Below are positions 1 through 8,959 of a stretch of 64,000 nucleotides of DNA, in pieces. How positions within the stretch are numbered: the stretch's first letter is position 1; the number at the start of each line of letters is the position of its first letter. The stretch is from NCBI RefSeq assembly GCF_014200495.1, contig NZ_JACHBY010000002.1:981109-1045108 (forward strand), given 5' to 3'. Source of the stretch: Mucilaginibacter geliditolerans. GTDB taxonomy: Bacteria > Bacteroidota > Bacteroidia > Sphingobacteriales > Sphingobacteriaceae. Under the pieces are notes generated by a model. The model had not been told where the DNA came from. It searched no databases and saw only the letters and a program-made list of their open reading frames with translations. Both the position numbers and the translations under genes were made by a program.

Positions 1-1266
1 AACATATAAATGGTCGTTACGGTCAACATCTGTTTTACTGCCGTGGATCTGTAATGTTTTGGTTTTGTTCGGAGAAGGAGGTAAACCGCCAACTTCAATG
101 GCTTTATCAACGGTATCCTCGCCCATGCGGCGGTAGGTTGTCCATTTCCCCCCGGTTATAGTGATCAAACCTGAATCAGAAACGATCAGTTTATGGCTAC
201 GCGAAATCTCCTTGGTTTTTGATGATCCGTCTTCAGGAGCAGCTAGTGGGCGCAGGCCCGCAAATACACTCAGTACATCCTTGCGGGTAGGTGCCTTGGT
301 TAAATATTTGGCAGCGGTACGCATAATAAAATCTATTTCTTCAGGCAATGCTTTTGGTTCAAGGCTGTGTTCATCAATAGGGGTATCGGTAGTACCTACC
401 ACCAGCTTATCATGCCACGGAACAGCGAAAAGCACACGGCCGTCATCTGTTTTAGGGATCATCAATGCATCTTCGCCAGGCATAAAAGACCTGTTGAGCA
501 CGATGTGCACACCCTGACTTGGCCTCACCATTGGCTTTCTTTCGGGCTTGTCCATGTTTAAAATTTCATCAACAAAAACCCCTGTAGCATTAATTATAGT
601 TTTGCCTTTTATAGTATAACCAACTCCGGTTTCTATATCAGTTGTAGTAACGCCAGTAATTTTACCATTATTATTTTTAAGCAGATTAACCACTTTGAAA
701 TAGTTAAGTACCGTTGCCCCCTGCTCCAAAGCTGTTTGAGCCAGGTTTACGGCAAGGCGGGCATCATCAAACTGACCATCGTGGTAAACTACCCCGCCAT
801 ATAAACTTTTTTGCTGAATAGTAGCCAATCTACTGATCACCTGCTTTTTTGAGATATGCCTGGCGCGGCCAAAGCCCAGTTTTCCGGCCAACAGGTCATA
901 TATAGTTAAGCCTATAGTATAAAAAGCACCGCCCCACCATTCATAATTAGGGATAATAAACGATTCGTTTTTTACCAGGTGTGCCGCGTTTTTAAGCAAC
1001 AGGCCCCTTTCATATAAGGCTTCTCTAACCAGTGCGATATCGCCCTGCGCCAGGTAACGTACCCCGCCATGTACCAGCTTGGTGCTGCGGCTTGAGGTAC
1101 CTTTAGCAAAATCGGCCTGCTCTAATAAAAGCGTATGGTACCCGCGCGATGCAGCATCAACTGCGGTACCCAACCCGGTAGCGCCACCGCCAATAACAAT
1201 TACATCCCACTCCTTATTTGCATCATCTAGTGCAGCTACTATTTTATTTCTTTCGATTGCTATCAT
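1..1266 (-). CDS. glpD: Glycerol-3-phosphate dehydrogenase, FAD-dependent (3' end outside window)
   Basis: Oxidises sn-glycerol-3-phosphate to dihydroxyacetone phosphate and passes electrons to the quinone pool at the inner face of the membrane. I translated the minus strand from the ATG at 1264-1266; the frame stays open to base 1, giving 422 codons without a stop, so the C-terminal part lies outside the window. The N-terminus carries the FAD-binding motif VIVIGGGATGLGTA, followed by GTSSRSTKLVHGGVRYL, which is characteristic of the GlpD/GlpA family, and later the GVHIVL and TGGKWTTYRRM family motifs. It is divergent from the DeoR-type regulator at 1562, across a 295-bp region with repeated TTTCGTTT motifs. 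This arrangement suggests that the regulator controls it. Confidence 0.93.
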   Translation of the reverse strand, partial: MIAIERNKIVAALDDANKEWDVIVIGGGATGLGTAVDAASRGYHTLLLEQADFAKGTSSRSTKLVHGGVRYLAQGDIALVREALYERGLLLKNAAHLVKNESFIIPNYEWWGGAFYTIGLTIYDLLAGKLGFGRARHISKKQVISRLATIQQKSLYGGVVYHDGQFDDARLAVNLAQTALEQGATVLNYFKVVNLLKNNNGKITGVTTTDIETGVGYTIKGKTIINATGVFVDEILNMDKPERKPMVRPSQGVHIVLNRSFMPGEDALMIPKTDDGRVLFAVPWHDKLVVGTTDTPIDEHSLEPKALPEEIDFIMRTAAKYLTKAPTRKDVLSVFAGLRPLAAPEDGSSKTKEISRSHKLIVSDSGLITITGGKWTTYRRMGEDTVDKAIEVGGLPPSPNKTKTLQIHGSKTDVDRNDHLYV

Positions 1267-1292
1267 GATCTTTTCAAATATTTAGCACAACA

Positions 1293-1336
1293 GAAACAAT
1301 TGTTTCGTTTTGCTAATCAAAATTATAAAACGAAAC
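1293..1336. promoter_or_regulatory. Operator-like repeats in front of glpD
   Basis: The motif GTTTCGTTT at 1302-1310 is matched by its exact reverse complement AAACGAAAC at 1328-1336. The first copy also overlaps a 14-bp perfect palindrome, GAAACAATTGTTTC, at 1293-1306. A further GTTTCGTTT lies at 1470-1478, nearer the regulator gene, and an AAACGAA at 1422-1428. DeoR/GlpR-family repressors commonly bind repeated short sites of this kind in divergent promoters. The assignment to the adjacent regulator is inference. Confidence 0.5.
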
Positions 1337-1561
1337 ATAAAGAAACAATATCGAAATATAAAGAAAGTTATTTTTATCAAAAATTTATATAACACTTTGT
1401 TTTATTTCATTATTTTAACCAAAACGAAGCTTACATAACAAATAAACAAGCATATGAAACCTTTTTTTAGTTTCGTTTTTTTATCTATTTTAAAAAATCA
1501 GTCAAAAAGACTGGGCTAATTCGTATTTTTGGATTAACAACAACTCGTTTTGCAGCAGCGC

Positions 1562-2332
1562 ATGAAAAGTATTACCGAAAGACATCAGTATATTTTGAAG
1601 AAATTACAGGATGCAGGTTTTGTTAATGTGCAAGACCTCAGCAATGAAATGAATGTTTCGCACGTAACCATTCGTAAGGACCTGAAATTACTGGAGGATA
1701 AAAACCTGTTATTCCGCACACATGGCGGCGGCTCAAAAACTAACCCTTATATAAATGATAAACCGGTTGCCGAAAAAGAGCAGCTTCATGCCGATGAAAA
1801 GCACCTGATAGCCAGGGCGGCGGCAAAAATGATCGGGCATAACGATTCTATCATTATTGCATCGGGAACTACCATGCTGGCATTGGCACGTTCAATCAAC
1901 CCGGAGAAGCATCTTACAGTAATTACCTCGGCACTGAATGTTTCGCTCGAATTATCCAGCCACCTGCATGTAGATGTTTTACAGCTTGGCGGCCAGTTAC
2001 GGCAGAACTCATCATCGGTTATGGGCCCGTATGCCGAGCAAATACTGGCAGATGTATCATGCAGTATGCTTTTTTTAGGGGTAGATGGGATTGACCTGGA
2101 AATGGGACTTACTACTACCAGCCTGATGGAGGCCCGCCTGAATCAGAAAATGATAGATGCGGCACAGATTACGGTTGTACTGGCGGATAGCTCAAAATTT
2201 GGAAAACGCGGATTGGGTAAAATATGCGGACTGGAACAAATACAACATATTATAACTGATAGCGGCATTGCGCCATCTACAATTAAGTTACTGGAGGACA
2301 AAGGGATTAATGTTACTATAGTAGAAAAATAG
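1562..2332 (+). CDS. DeoR/GlpR-family transcriptional regulator
   Basis: A DeoR-family repressor, probably of glycerol-3-phosphate metabolism. An N-terminal winged helix-turn-helix (VQDLSNEMNVSHVTIRKDL followed by THGG, roughly residues 20-55) precedes a DeoR C-terminal sensor domain (about residues 75-255), which binds a phosphorylated sugar or polyol and has the ASGTTMLALA phosphate-binding-type loop. At 256 residues it is the usual length for the family. I chose the ATG at 1562; an in-frame TTG at 1550 would add four residues. It is divergent from glpD, so it most likely represses that gene and itself. The gene is followed by a strong bidirectional terminator at 2461-2490. Confidence 0.88.
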   Translation: MKSITERHQYILKKLQDAGFVNVQDLSNEMNVSHVTIRKDLKLLEDKNLLFRTHGGGSKTNPYINDKPVAEKEQLHADEKHLIARAAAKMIGHNDSIIIASGTTMLALARSINPEKHLTVITSALNVSLELSSHLHVDVLQLGGQLRQNSSSVMGPYAEQILADVSCSMLFLGVDGIDLEMGLTTTSLMEARLNQKMIDAAQITVVLADSSKFGKRGLGKICGLEQIQHIITDSGIAPSTIKLLEDKGINVTIVEK

Positions 2333-2460
2333 GTAAATCAGCTTAGTTATGTTATCTAAACAAAGGAAACATTAACATTATAACAGAGAATACAATATTG
2401 TTAACCGCTACCTTAGCGTGTATAGACAAATGCGCAACTGCTGGTCACTTGCTAAAAAAG

Positions 2461-2490
2461 AAAAGCCCTGGCAGCAAATGCAGGGCTTTT
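2461..2490. terminator. Bidirectional intrinsic terminator
   Basis: A perfect 10-bp stem (AAAAGCCCTG at 2461-2470, CAGGGCTTTT at 2481-2490) encloses a 10-nt loop. On the minus strand it is followed by CTTTTTT, and on the plus strand the right arm itself ends in TTTT. It lies between the convergent DeoR-type regulator and the GH16-like lipoprotein gene. The rest of the 2333-2664 gap shows nothing else that I recognise. Confidence 0.85.
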
Positions 2491-2664
2491 AATGAATGAA
2501 TATCGCAAAGTATTAGGTATCACATAATAGATGGCCCAATAATAACCCCATCTTGTTTACGTCCAACCGCTACAATAAAGGTTAATACTTATTGCAGAAC
2601 AACTAAATAAATTTCCAGAAACCGCTTCTATATAGTCAGCCAGTTATCCATTCTGGTTATTTCA

Positions 2665-3453
2665 TTATAAAGCTGTGAAAGTAAAGCTATGTATAATGAT
2701 TTCTACCTGACTATTATTAGTTGGAGCAGTGCCTTGAAACAACCATAAATTCATGTGAACGGGCATTGCCAGTGTGCTAATAGAATTAGGTGGATTGCTA
2801 CAAGTTGCAGAAGTAATTTGATTAGTATCGCCGCTTTGGAAACCACCGAGCTCTTGAAAGTAAACTGAGGTGGCACTGTTTCGTTTAAAACGTTGGGTAG
2901 TGTAAGTTCCTGTTAATGATGTATTATATGTTGTATGCCAATCAGTAGGGCTGGTTACGGTTTGAGCGGGATAGATAGTAAAATTGGTGTTATTAGCAGT
3001 GCTGCTCCCGAATTTCGAATACTCAATATCCATTTCATCTCTGCCATCTACACCGGAATAATTAAACATACCGAAAACTACATTTTTATCAAGCGTATCA
3101 ATGCGACCTTCCACATCCCATTGGTAAGTTCCATAACCAAAGCTTTGTGTGCTGATCACTTCTGCACAATACCAGGCTCCGTTAACTTTTGTTAATTTTA
3201 AATGCAGGTAACCATTGGCATCAACATAGGCGTTTGAACTTGTCCAATTATTGGGCCCGGGTCCTGCTGTACCAGTGCCGGAATCTTTTATCGTCCAGGT
3301 ATACCCACTAAAGGTGAGCGTTGTAGCCGTTGAAAGTGTTTTAACACCTGTATCATTGGTAAGTGAAGGATTCTTAGCCGGGCTGGTATCTTTTTTACAG
3401 GCTAATAATGATAGTAATAATGCAGAAAGGAAAACGTAAGTGATTTTTTTCAT
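2665..3453 (-). CDS. GH16-like lipoprotein (concanavalin-like glucanase fold)
   Basis: A probable surface lipoprotein of 262 residues. The signal peptide ends in a lipobox LLAC with the acylated cysteine at residue 19. The GH16 active-site pattern ExDxE is present as EMDIE at residues 140-144 (nucleophile, assisting Asp and acid/base in the family), within a beta-sandwich that begins at about residue 45. It might cleave or merely bind a beta-glucan or galactan. I start at the ATG at 3453; the TTG at 3465 is a weaker choice. It follows the sulfotransferase by 148 bp on the same strand and is the last gene before the terminator, so it may be the distal gene of PUL1. The substrate is unknown. 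Confidence 0.75.
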   Translation of the reverse strand: MKKITYVFLSALLLSLLACKKDTSPAKNPSLTNDTGVKTLSTATTLTFSGYTWTIKDSGTGTAGPGPNNWTSSNAYVDANGYLHLKLTKVNGAWYCAEVISTQSFGYGTYQWDVEGRIDTLDKNVVFGMFNYSGVDGRDEMDIEYSKFGSSTANNTNFTIYPAQTVTSPTDWHTTYNTSLTGTYTTQRFKRNSATSVYFQELGGFQSGDTNQITSATCSNPPNSISTLAMPVHMNLWLFQGTAPTNNSQVEIIIHSFTFTAL

Positions 3454-3526
3454 GATTAATAACAATTAATTGGTTAAAGATTTAATCAAAATTATTACAG
3501 CAATCATTTTAGCGAGTTCTGATAGT

Positions 3527-3546
3527 CCGCATTTTATGTAATGCGG
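3527..3546. repeat. Intergenic hairpin between sulfotransferase and GH16-like gene
   Basis: CCGCATT at 3527-3533 pairs perfectly with AATGCGG at 3540-3546 across a 6-nt loop. There is no T-run after it on the minus strand, so it is more likely an mRNA-processing or stabilising hairpin than a full terminator. Confidence 0.4.
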
Positions 3547-3587
3547 TTCACGAAAAAATAAATTATGAATTGAGGCAAATATTAAAG

Positions 3588-4601
3588 TTATGCTAAAACA
3601 CGTTCTTTAATCTCTTTCAGTAATTGTTCTTGTGGCTTTCTTTTTTCAAGATCATTTTCTTTAGCATCAAGTTGACTTTGTTTTTTTAACCTGATATTTT
3701 CAGTCTTGTAAAATTCAATATTATCCGCTGATATCAACTCTTTATCCGGTGAGGATACATGAAGAGGATAACCTAATTTAGCCAACGTGTCACCTGCTAC
3801 CAGCTCAAAGATATCCAAATCATTTTTTTCAAAGCTTTTCAAATAATTACCTGTATTATCAGTCATAATTGGTTTTTCCAGGTTCTTCCACATTTCCCCT
3901 GATGCCGCAGTAACTTTAGATGTTTGCGAAGTATAATATTGCAACATATTTATAGTAAAAGTAATATCCAGAAAATCGCAAAGTCTTTTGACTGTCTTTT
4001 CCGGGTCTATGATCAGCTCTTCATAATTTAATGAGAAAAACCGGTCTGCCGGAATAGAATCTCTTAATCTAAAACATTCTTCCTGATCCTGTTTCCATTG
4101 CCGGGCTAAAGAATAAATATGCTTTTCCCCTACAATAGCTTTTTTGAATGAAGCCGCCACATCCCGCCCATCGCGGTATAAATAAATGTACTTTTTAATT
4201 GATCCGTGGCTTTCAAGTTCCGATGAAAAGTAAACATTGTTCATACTTTTACAACACCACATTGCGGCATTTTTACTTTCGGCCGCTATTTCATAAATAA
4301 GTTTATTAATCTCAAAAAGCGAATTGCTTGTTGATCTCTCGACAATCTGCCTTTTATTGAACACAACATCCTCCCAGGGTACCGGATTCGCATTCACATA
4401 ATCAACTACATCACTAACCAGGCGGTTGTAATTTTCAGGATAGCTGAGCTCGCCATAAAGGCCTAACAATGGCCTAAAATTAACTAATATATGTGCCGGG
4501 TGCGGCGAAACAATATCGGGCGACTGATCTAAGATAACCCTTAACAAATTTGATCCCGAACGTTGGGTTCCGATCATCTGTATACCGTGAATAGCTTTCA
4601 T
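3588..4601 (-). CDS. PAPS-dependent sulfotransferase family protein
   Basis: A cytosolic-type sulfotransferase (337 residues, no signal peptide). The 5'-phosphosulfate-binding loop GTQRSGSNLLR lies near the N-terminus and the 3'-phosphate-binding motif YLYRDGRDVAASF near residue 140, both diagnostic of PAPS-dependent sulfotransferases. A coiled, lysine-rich tail ends the protein. The ATG at 4601 overlaps the TGA of the upstream transporter gene as ATGA (4598-4601), which implies translational coupling; an ATG at 4628 would add nine residues. The acceptor is unknown and could be a glycan, a lipid or a small molecule. Its place in a PUL operon with an arylsulfate sulfotransferase is unusual. 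Confidence 0.85.
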   Translation of the reverse strand: MKAIHGIQMIGTQRSGSNLLRVILDQSPDIVSPHPAHILVNFRPLLGLYGELSYPENYNRLVSDVVDYVNANPVPWEDVVFNKRQIVERSTSNSLFEINKLIYEIAAESKNAAMWCCKSMNNVYFSSELESHGSIKKYIYLYRDGRDVAASFKKAIVGEKHIYSLARQWKQDQEECFRLRDSIPADRFFSLNYEELIIDPEKTVKRLCDFLDITFTINMLQYYTSQTSKVTAASGEMWKNLEKPIMTDNTGNYLKSFEKNDLDIFELVAGDTLAKLGYPLHVSSPDKELISADNIEFYKTENIRLKKQSQLDAKENDLEKRKPQEQLLKEIKERVLA

Positions 4602-5842
4602 TTTAAAATTGGGGAAAAAGTTAAACATATGCCTATTACTAATGAGGCCAGAATTAAATAAACAGGACTTACTTTATATTTTAAGCTGATAAAAAAAGTT
4701 AATGCACATATAATAATTACACTGATGTTAATTGGAACAGCATGTAACAGTTTGTAAGCAGATGCTATTATTAGGCCTACCACAACAGCCTTAATACCGG
4801 CCATTGAATTACGCAACCAGGTACTTTCTTTATGTACAGCAAATATTTTTGATACCAGGATCATTAAAATTGCCGAAGGGGCAAATGTAGCGACCAGTGC
4901 TACTATGGCTCCGGCCAAGCCGGTTAACTTATAACCTATAAATACAGAACTTACCAGAATTGGACCGGGAGTAAGCTGACTAAAGGCTATACAGTCCAAA
5001 AACTCCTGACCGCTCACCCATTTTAAATTACTCACTAACATGGATTGCATAATTGGTATCATCACATAACCGCCCCCAAAGAGCGATAAACTAATACCAG
5101 AAAACACCAAACTGATTTTTAGATAGATATTTTGAAAAATCTGTTCAAGGTTTAAAACATAAGTTAACGCTATAAACGCCAGCAATAAGGTGGCAATTTT
5201 CATTTTCCAGTTAAACAACAATCTTAATCCGCCTTTCCCTTCATTATCCGGGATGTATAGTGGGTTATGAAGCTTGAGAAAGAACCCCGCTAAGCCACCT
5301 GTCAATATTAATCCTAAGGTAACCAGATAGCTATTTAACCATATGATGAACAGGAAAGAAATAATGCAGAGCGTATTCTTAACCAAATTTCCTTTTACAT
5401 CTTTTTTGTAGATCTGAATACCTGTGGTTAATATGATACCACTTACGGTGCCTGTGGTATAGAATAGTACTTGGTTCCAATGCGATTTATAGCCGTAATT
5501 AAAATAACACCATGACAGAATAAGCATAGCTATTGTTGCGGGTAACAGCACAGCCGCGACAGCTACAAAAGCCCCCAATTTCTTTTTTGCATGATAACCC
5601 ACATAAGCTACTATGTTTACAGCAAGCGGGCCGGGAAGTAAGCTGGCTATACTAATGCCATCAGTAATAGTCTCCGGCTCAATTACGCCATCCTTTTCAA
5701 CTAATTCACGCTGTATCATAGCCACCAATGCCATATAACCGCCAAAAGATACCATCCCTATTTTAAAAAATTTCAGAAACAGGTACTTCAGCGTTAGCGG
5801 TTGCTTTATCACTACCGGATAATCAGAACTTAGTATTTGCAT
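4598..5842 (-). CDS. CHR-family (chromate transporter-type) membrane protein
   Basis: A two-domain CHR-superfamily transporter of 414 residues with about ten membrane segments. Each half carries the family signatures: FGGY followed by LLPGPLAVN in the first half, and FGGGYVMIP followed by LTPGPILVSS in the second. Characterised members export chromate, and sulfate is a related oxyanion. The family does not always confer chromate resistance. It overlaps the upstream arylsulfotransferase gene by 20 bp and the downstream sulfotransferase by 4 bp, so all three are translationally linked. In that company a role in moving sulfate or another oxyanion is a reasonable inference, but it is not shown. 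Confidence 0.85.
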   Translation of the reverse strand: MQILSSDYPVVIKQPLTLKYLFLKFFKIGMVSFGGYMALVAMIQRELVEKDGVIEPETITDGISIASLLPGPLAVNIVAYVGYHAKKKLGAFVAVAAVLLPATIAMLILSWCYFNYGYKSHWNQVLFYTTGTVSGIILTTGIQIYKKDVKGNLVKNTLCIISFLFIIWLNSYLVTLGLILTGGLAGFFLKLHNPLYIPDNEGKGGLRLLFNWKMKIATLLLAFIALTYVLNLEQIFQNIYLKISLVFSGISLSLFGGGYVMIPIMQSMLVSNLKWVSGQEFLDCIAFSQLTPGPILVSSVFIGYKLTGLAGAIVALVATFAPSAILMILVSKIFAVHKESTWLRNSMAGIKAVVVGLIIASAYKLLHAVPINISVIIICALTFFISLKYKVSPVYLILASLVIGICLTFSPILK

Positions 5843-7256
5843 CGATGAAAGGTTTATTTTTTAAAAATCCTTTAGCTTCTTCAATTCTATAGGGATCACC
5901 GGCCAAATTCACTTTCCAAAGAATTTTACCCAGCATGTCCGTAATCAAAAAGACTTTGGGGTCAGTCATGCAGAACAGAATTTTATTATGATCGAATGTT
6001 GTTTCGTTTCCCTTGGTTGAAGAAAAATACTCCTTTGCCAGCGGAACACTATATACTTCAGTCGCTTTCTTTTTTGCGAGATCAATTATAAGCGAGAGTG
6101 CCCTGCTTTGTTTGCGCTTGCTTCCATTATCGAGCATCGTTAACAAGCCATTTCCATCTATTTGTACTGAATGTTGCCCGCTAAACATATAAGCGGTATC
6201 CATTTTAAAATCACCTTTTTCGCCCAGTTTCCATAAAACCCTCCCGCTTGGATATTCAACTTTCCATACCTGGCTCAGATCTCTGAAGGATATCAGGAAA
6301 TTGCCGTCTTTATCTTTAAATAGCGAATTGGAATGCACCCAGTCTTTTTTCGATTTTAAAATTTTCGGATCAGATAAAGGGTTTAAATGATCAAGTATCG
6401 ACCATTCCCATATTTTCTTATTAGCCTTATTAAACACTACGATGCCGTCACCATGTACCGTATCTTTTTTTGCCCCGCCAACGGTTGACAGATCAAACAG
6501 TTTATTGGTAAAAGTTAAAGCATAAATATCCCCTTGCTTATCAAACCTAACCTCATGATGAACCAATTTATCCATATCTCCCTGTCCAACTTTCAGGTGC
6601 CTTAACACTTTACCGTTCAAATCCATCTCGAATACCTCATCGCCGCCTGATGAGGGGATCTTTTCTGATCCTACAATACAAAGTATGGTTCCTTTATCCG
6701 TCCAATGAGATACTTTTACTCCTTTTTTAAATGGCTGATACCACACAATATTTCCTTTGCTATTGATGATAACCAAAGAACCGGGCTCGGTTAATATCTG
6801 GCTGAGAAAATACTTATTGTGGATTTCAGGCTCAAATTTAGCATCTACGGTTTCTAGGTTGAAGTAGGGTGTTGCATGATAAATAAGCTGTGTTTGAAAG
6901 TCGTGAGGTTTACTTAAATATTTACTGTATTTATTATAAGCAATTGCCTGAAATCTATAATCCGATTCGGCCTCCGTATTGGTAATGTTAATCGTATCAA
7001 CATCACCCGGGCTGCTCACATCGGTATATAACGTATCCGTTGATCCCGGTTTCCAATATTTAAGGCAGGATTTAGCCGCTACATTACAAGTAATAATTAC
7101 CTGAAACCTTAAACGGTTACCCGGCAGATTCATTAATTGAATATTTTTTATCCTGACCTGCGAAAAATAGCCCACAATTTTATCACAGCCTGAGTTTAAA
7201 ACACTCAACAGAATTATTAAAAGAACAATTGTAAGTCCAGATCTATATTTTTTCAT
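5823..7256 (-). CDS. Arylsulfate sulfotransferase (ASST family) lipoprotein
   Basis: Belongs to the PAPS-independent arylsulfotransferase family (PF05935 type), a beta-propeller enzyme that moves sulfate from a phenolic sulfate to another acceptor through a sulfo-histidine intermediate. The protein has 477 residues with a lipoprotein signal (LNSGC, Cys near residue 24). Family landmarks are DWVHSNSL, GRVLWKLG, SGQHSVQ and LDNGSKRKQSRAL; the His residues in the first and third correspond in position to the conserved histidines of the family. It lies 115 bp after susD on the same strand and overlaps the CHR transporter. Lipidation places it in the periplasm or at the outer membrane, unlike the cytosolic sulfotransferase two genes downstream. 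Confidence 0.85.
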   Translation of the reverse strand: MKKYRSGLTIVLLIILLSVLNSGCDKIVGYFSQVRIKNIQLMNLPGNRLRFQVIITCNVAAKSCLKYWKPGSTDTLYTDVSSPGDVDTINITNTEAESDYRFQAIAYNKYSKYLSKPHDFQTQLIYHATPYFNLETVDAKFEPEIHNKYFLSQILTEPGSLVIINSKGNIVWYQPFKKGVKVSHWTDKGTILCIVGSEKIPSSGGDEVFEMDLNGKVLRHLKVGQGDMDKLVHHEVRFDKQGDIYALTFTNKLFDLSTVGGAKKDTVHGDGIVVFNKANKKIWEWSILDHLNPLSDPKILKSKKDWVHSNSLFKDKDGNFLISFRDLSQVWKVEYPSGRVLWKLGEKGDFKMDTAYMFSGQHSVQIDGNGLLTMLDNGSKRKQSRALSLIIDLAKKKATEVYSVPLAKEYFSSTKGNETTFDHNKILFCMTDPKVFLITDMLGKILWKVNLAGDPYRIEEAKGFLKNKPFIDANTKF

Positions 7257-7288
7257 TCTTAATTAATTCCCATTTTTTTTAAACTAAC

Positions 7289-7313
7289 ATACCGGAAGAT
7301 CCCCTCCCGGTAT
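7289..7313 (-). terminator. Weak hairpin after susD of PUL1
   Basis: ATACCGG at 7289-7295 pairs with CCGGTAT at 7307-7313. There is no clear T-run on the minus strand, so it may reduce transcription into the sulfotransferase genes or stabilise the susCD message, rather than end transcription completely. Confidence 0.35.
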
Positions 7314-7371
7314 ATTTAGGTAAACAACTACTAAACTAATGCACCAAAAATGAAGCATAGTATTTTCAATA

Positions 7372-8940
7372 TTATTGATATCTCCCTTTATTAATATCAC
7401 TATTTAATGATGTATTACTTTGAATTTCCACTTGCGGATATGGGTAATGCAAATAATTTACACTGGGAGAATACGTGTTTTGATTTCTGAGCAAAGGCAC
7501 CACATTTGCCTTAAATTCAGATAGAGGGTCGGCGCCATTTGTTTCGCTGTTACCCCAACGGAACAGGTCTTCTAATCTTCGGCCTTCCATAAAGAATTCC
7601 TTATTACGCTCTGCAAAAATCTCAACTCTAAGTGAAGTTTTGGTGTAACTGCCGAGTGTTATATTTGGCAGATTTGCACGATTCCGTATTTGGTTGATCA
7701 AATCAATTGACTCCTGATTTGGGCCATTTAACTCGTTGAGCGCTTCGGCCCGATATAGTATTACATCAGCATATCTGATTATGCTTACATTATTAAACCC
7801 GGCATAATTATAATTATTGGTTGCCGGATATTTTAGATTATAAACATAAGTGGACAATACTGTATCCGGTCCCGAACCACCCACGCCGCCATACTGCGTT
7901 GGTACACTCATAATCTGGCCGTATATAGTTTTGTATATACCGGTCAGCAAATTCCTGCGTGCATCATTTTTATCAAAAATGGAATAAAATTGCAGGTTGA
8001 TAGGGAAATTACCATACCCACGGTTCAAATCCCACGGAGTAGAGTTAATACCGAAACTATTTGAGTTGATCCCATAAGCTCCCGGTTGACTTGAAGATTT
8101 AAGTACAAAAATAAATTCATTATCTGACCGGTTTGTGGTATCAAACAAGGCTACAATTCCCCCTTCAGCCATCGGCTTAATTCGGTACGCACCTGACGTA
8201 ATCACCTGTTCAGCCTCATCAGCAGCTTTTTGCCACTGCCCCTGCCTCATGTAAAGGCGGGTTAACAATGATTTTGCAGCACCGCTTGTGGCCCGTGCCA
8301 CTTGTGCAGCAGGATAGCTTACCGGTAAATTTGTTGCCGCAAATTGCAAATCAGTAACCATAGCTGCCTCTACGTCGGTTTGTTTGGCAAGTTTAGGGTT
8401 CAGATCAGCTGTTGTAAACTGCGAAGATGGTTTTAATATTAACGGAACATCGCCCCAAAGTTCAGTTGCATCATAATAAGCTAATGCTCTTAGAAATCTA
8501 ACCTCACCCAGGTTTTGATTTTTTAATGCATTAGTTGATCCATTGGCTGTATAATTTATATTATTAATTAAGGCTTCCGATTCGTTCGCCCTGGATACCA
8601 TTTTAAAAATGCTTATCCATACATCATTAATTACAGAGTTAGTAGGATTGTAAGTTAACTGATCTAATTCTATCCCCTGGCGTGATGTTATGGTTGTTGT
8701 AACCACATCTGCAGGGTATTCATACAACCAATATAAAAATCCCGCATAGTAACCATAACCGCCATTGTCTTTTAATGCCGCATAAGTGCCAATAACTGCA
8801 TCATTACCATCAGACGGTAACGTTAATTTACTTGCGTCAAACACCGAGTAAGTTTCGTCGTTCAGCCCCTTTTTGCATGCAAAAACGGTTAACACAACAA
8901 TGGTTATTAGTAGTGTTAACCTGTAGTATATCTTTTTCAT
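7372..8940 (-). CDS. SusD/RagB-family glycan-binding lipoprotein (PUL1)
   Basis: The outer-membrane lipoprotein partner that covers the SusC channel and captures oligosaccharide. It has 522 residues with the lipobox VFACKKG (Cys near residue 22). The SusD tetratricopeptide-like core is visible in ALKNQNLGEVRFLRALAYYDATELWGDVPL, and the C-terminal RagB region in IRYADVILYRAEALNEL and ERNKEFFMEGRRLEDLFRWG. It starts 19 bp after the susC stop codon, so the pair is co-transcribed. The glycan specificity cannot be read from sequence; the flanking GH16 genes suggest a beta-glucan or galactan. Confidence 0.95.
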   Translation of the reverse strand: MKKIYYRLTLLITIVVLTVFACKKGLNDETYSVFDASKLTLPSDGNDAVIGTYAALKDNGGYGYYAGFLYWLYEYPADVVTTTITSRQGIELDQLTYNPTNSVINDVWISIFKMVSRANESEALINNINYTANGSTNALKNQNLGEVRFLRALAYYDATELWGDVPLILKPSSQFTTADLNPKLAKQTDVEAAMVTDLQFAATNLPVSYPAAQVARATSGAAKSLLTRLYMRQGQWQKAADEAEQVITSGAYRIKPMAEGGIVALFDTTNRSDNEFIFVLKSSSQPGAYGINSNSFGINSTPWDLNRGYGNFPINLQFYSIFDKNDARRNLLTGIYKTIYGQIMSVPTQYGGVGGSGPDTVLSTYVYNLKYPATNNYNYAGFNNVSIIRYADVILYRAEALNELNGPNQESIDLINQIRNRANLPNITLGSYTKTSLRVEIFAERNKEFFMEGRRLEDLFRWGNSETNGADPLSEFKANVVPLLRNQNTYSPSVNYLHYPYPQVEIQSNTSLNSDINKGRYQ

Positions 8941-8959
8941 TTGATTTTATATTAAAAAT

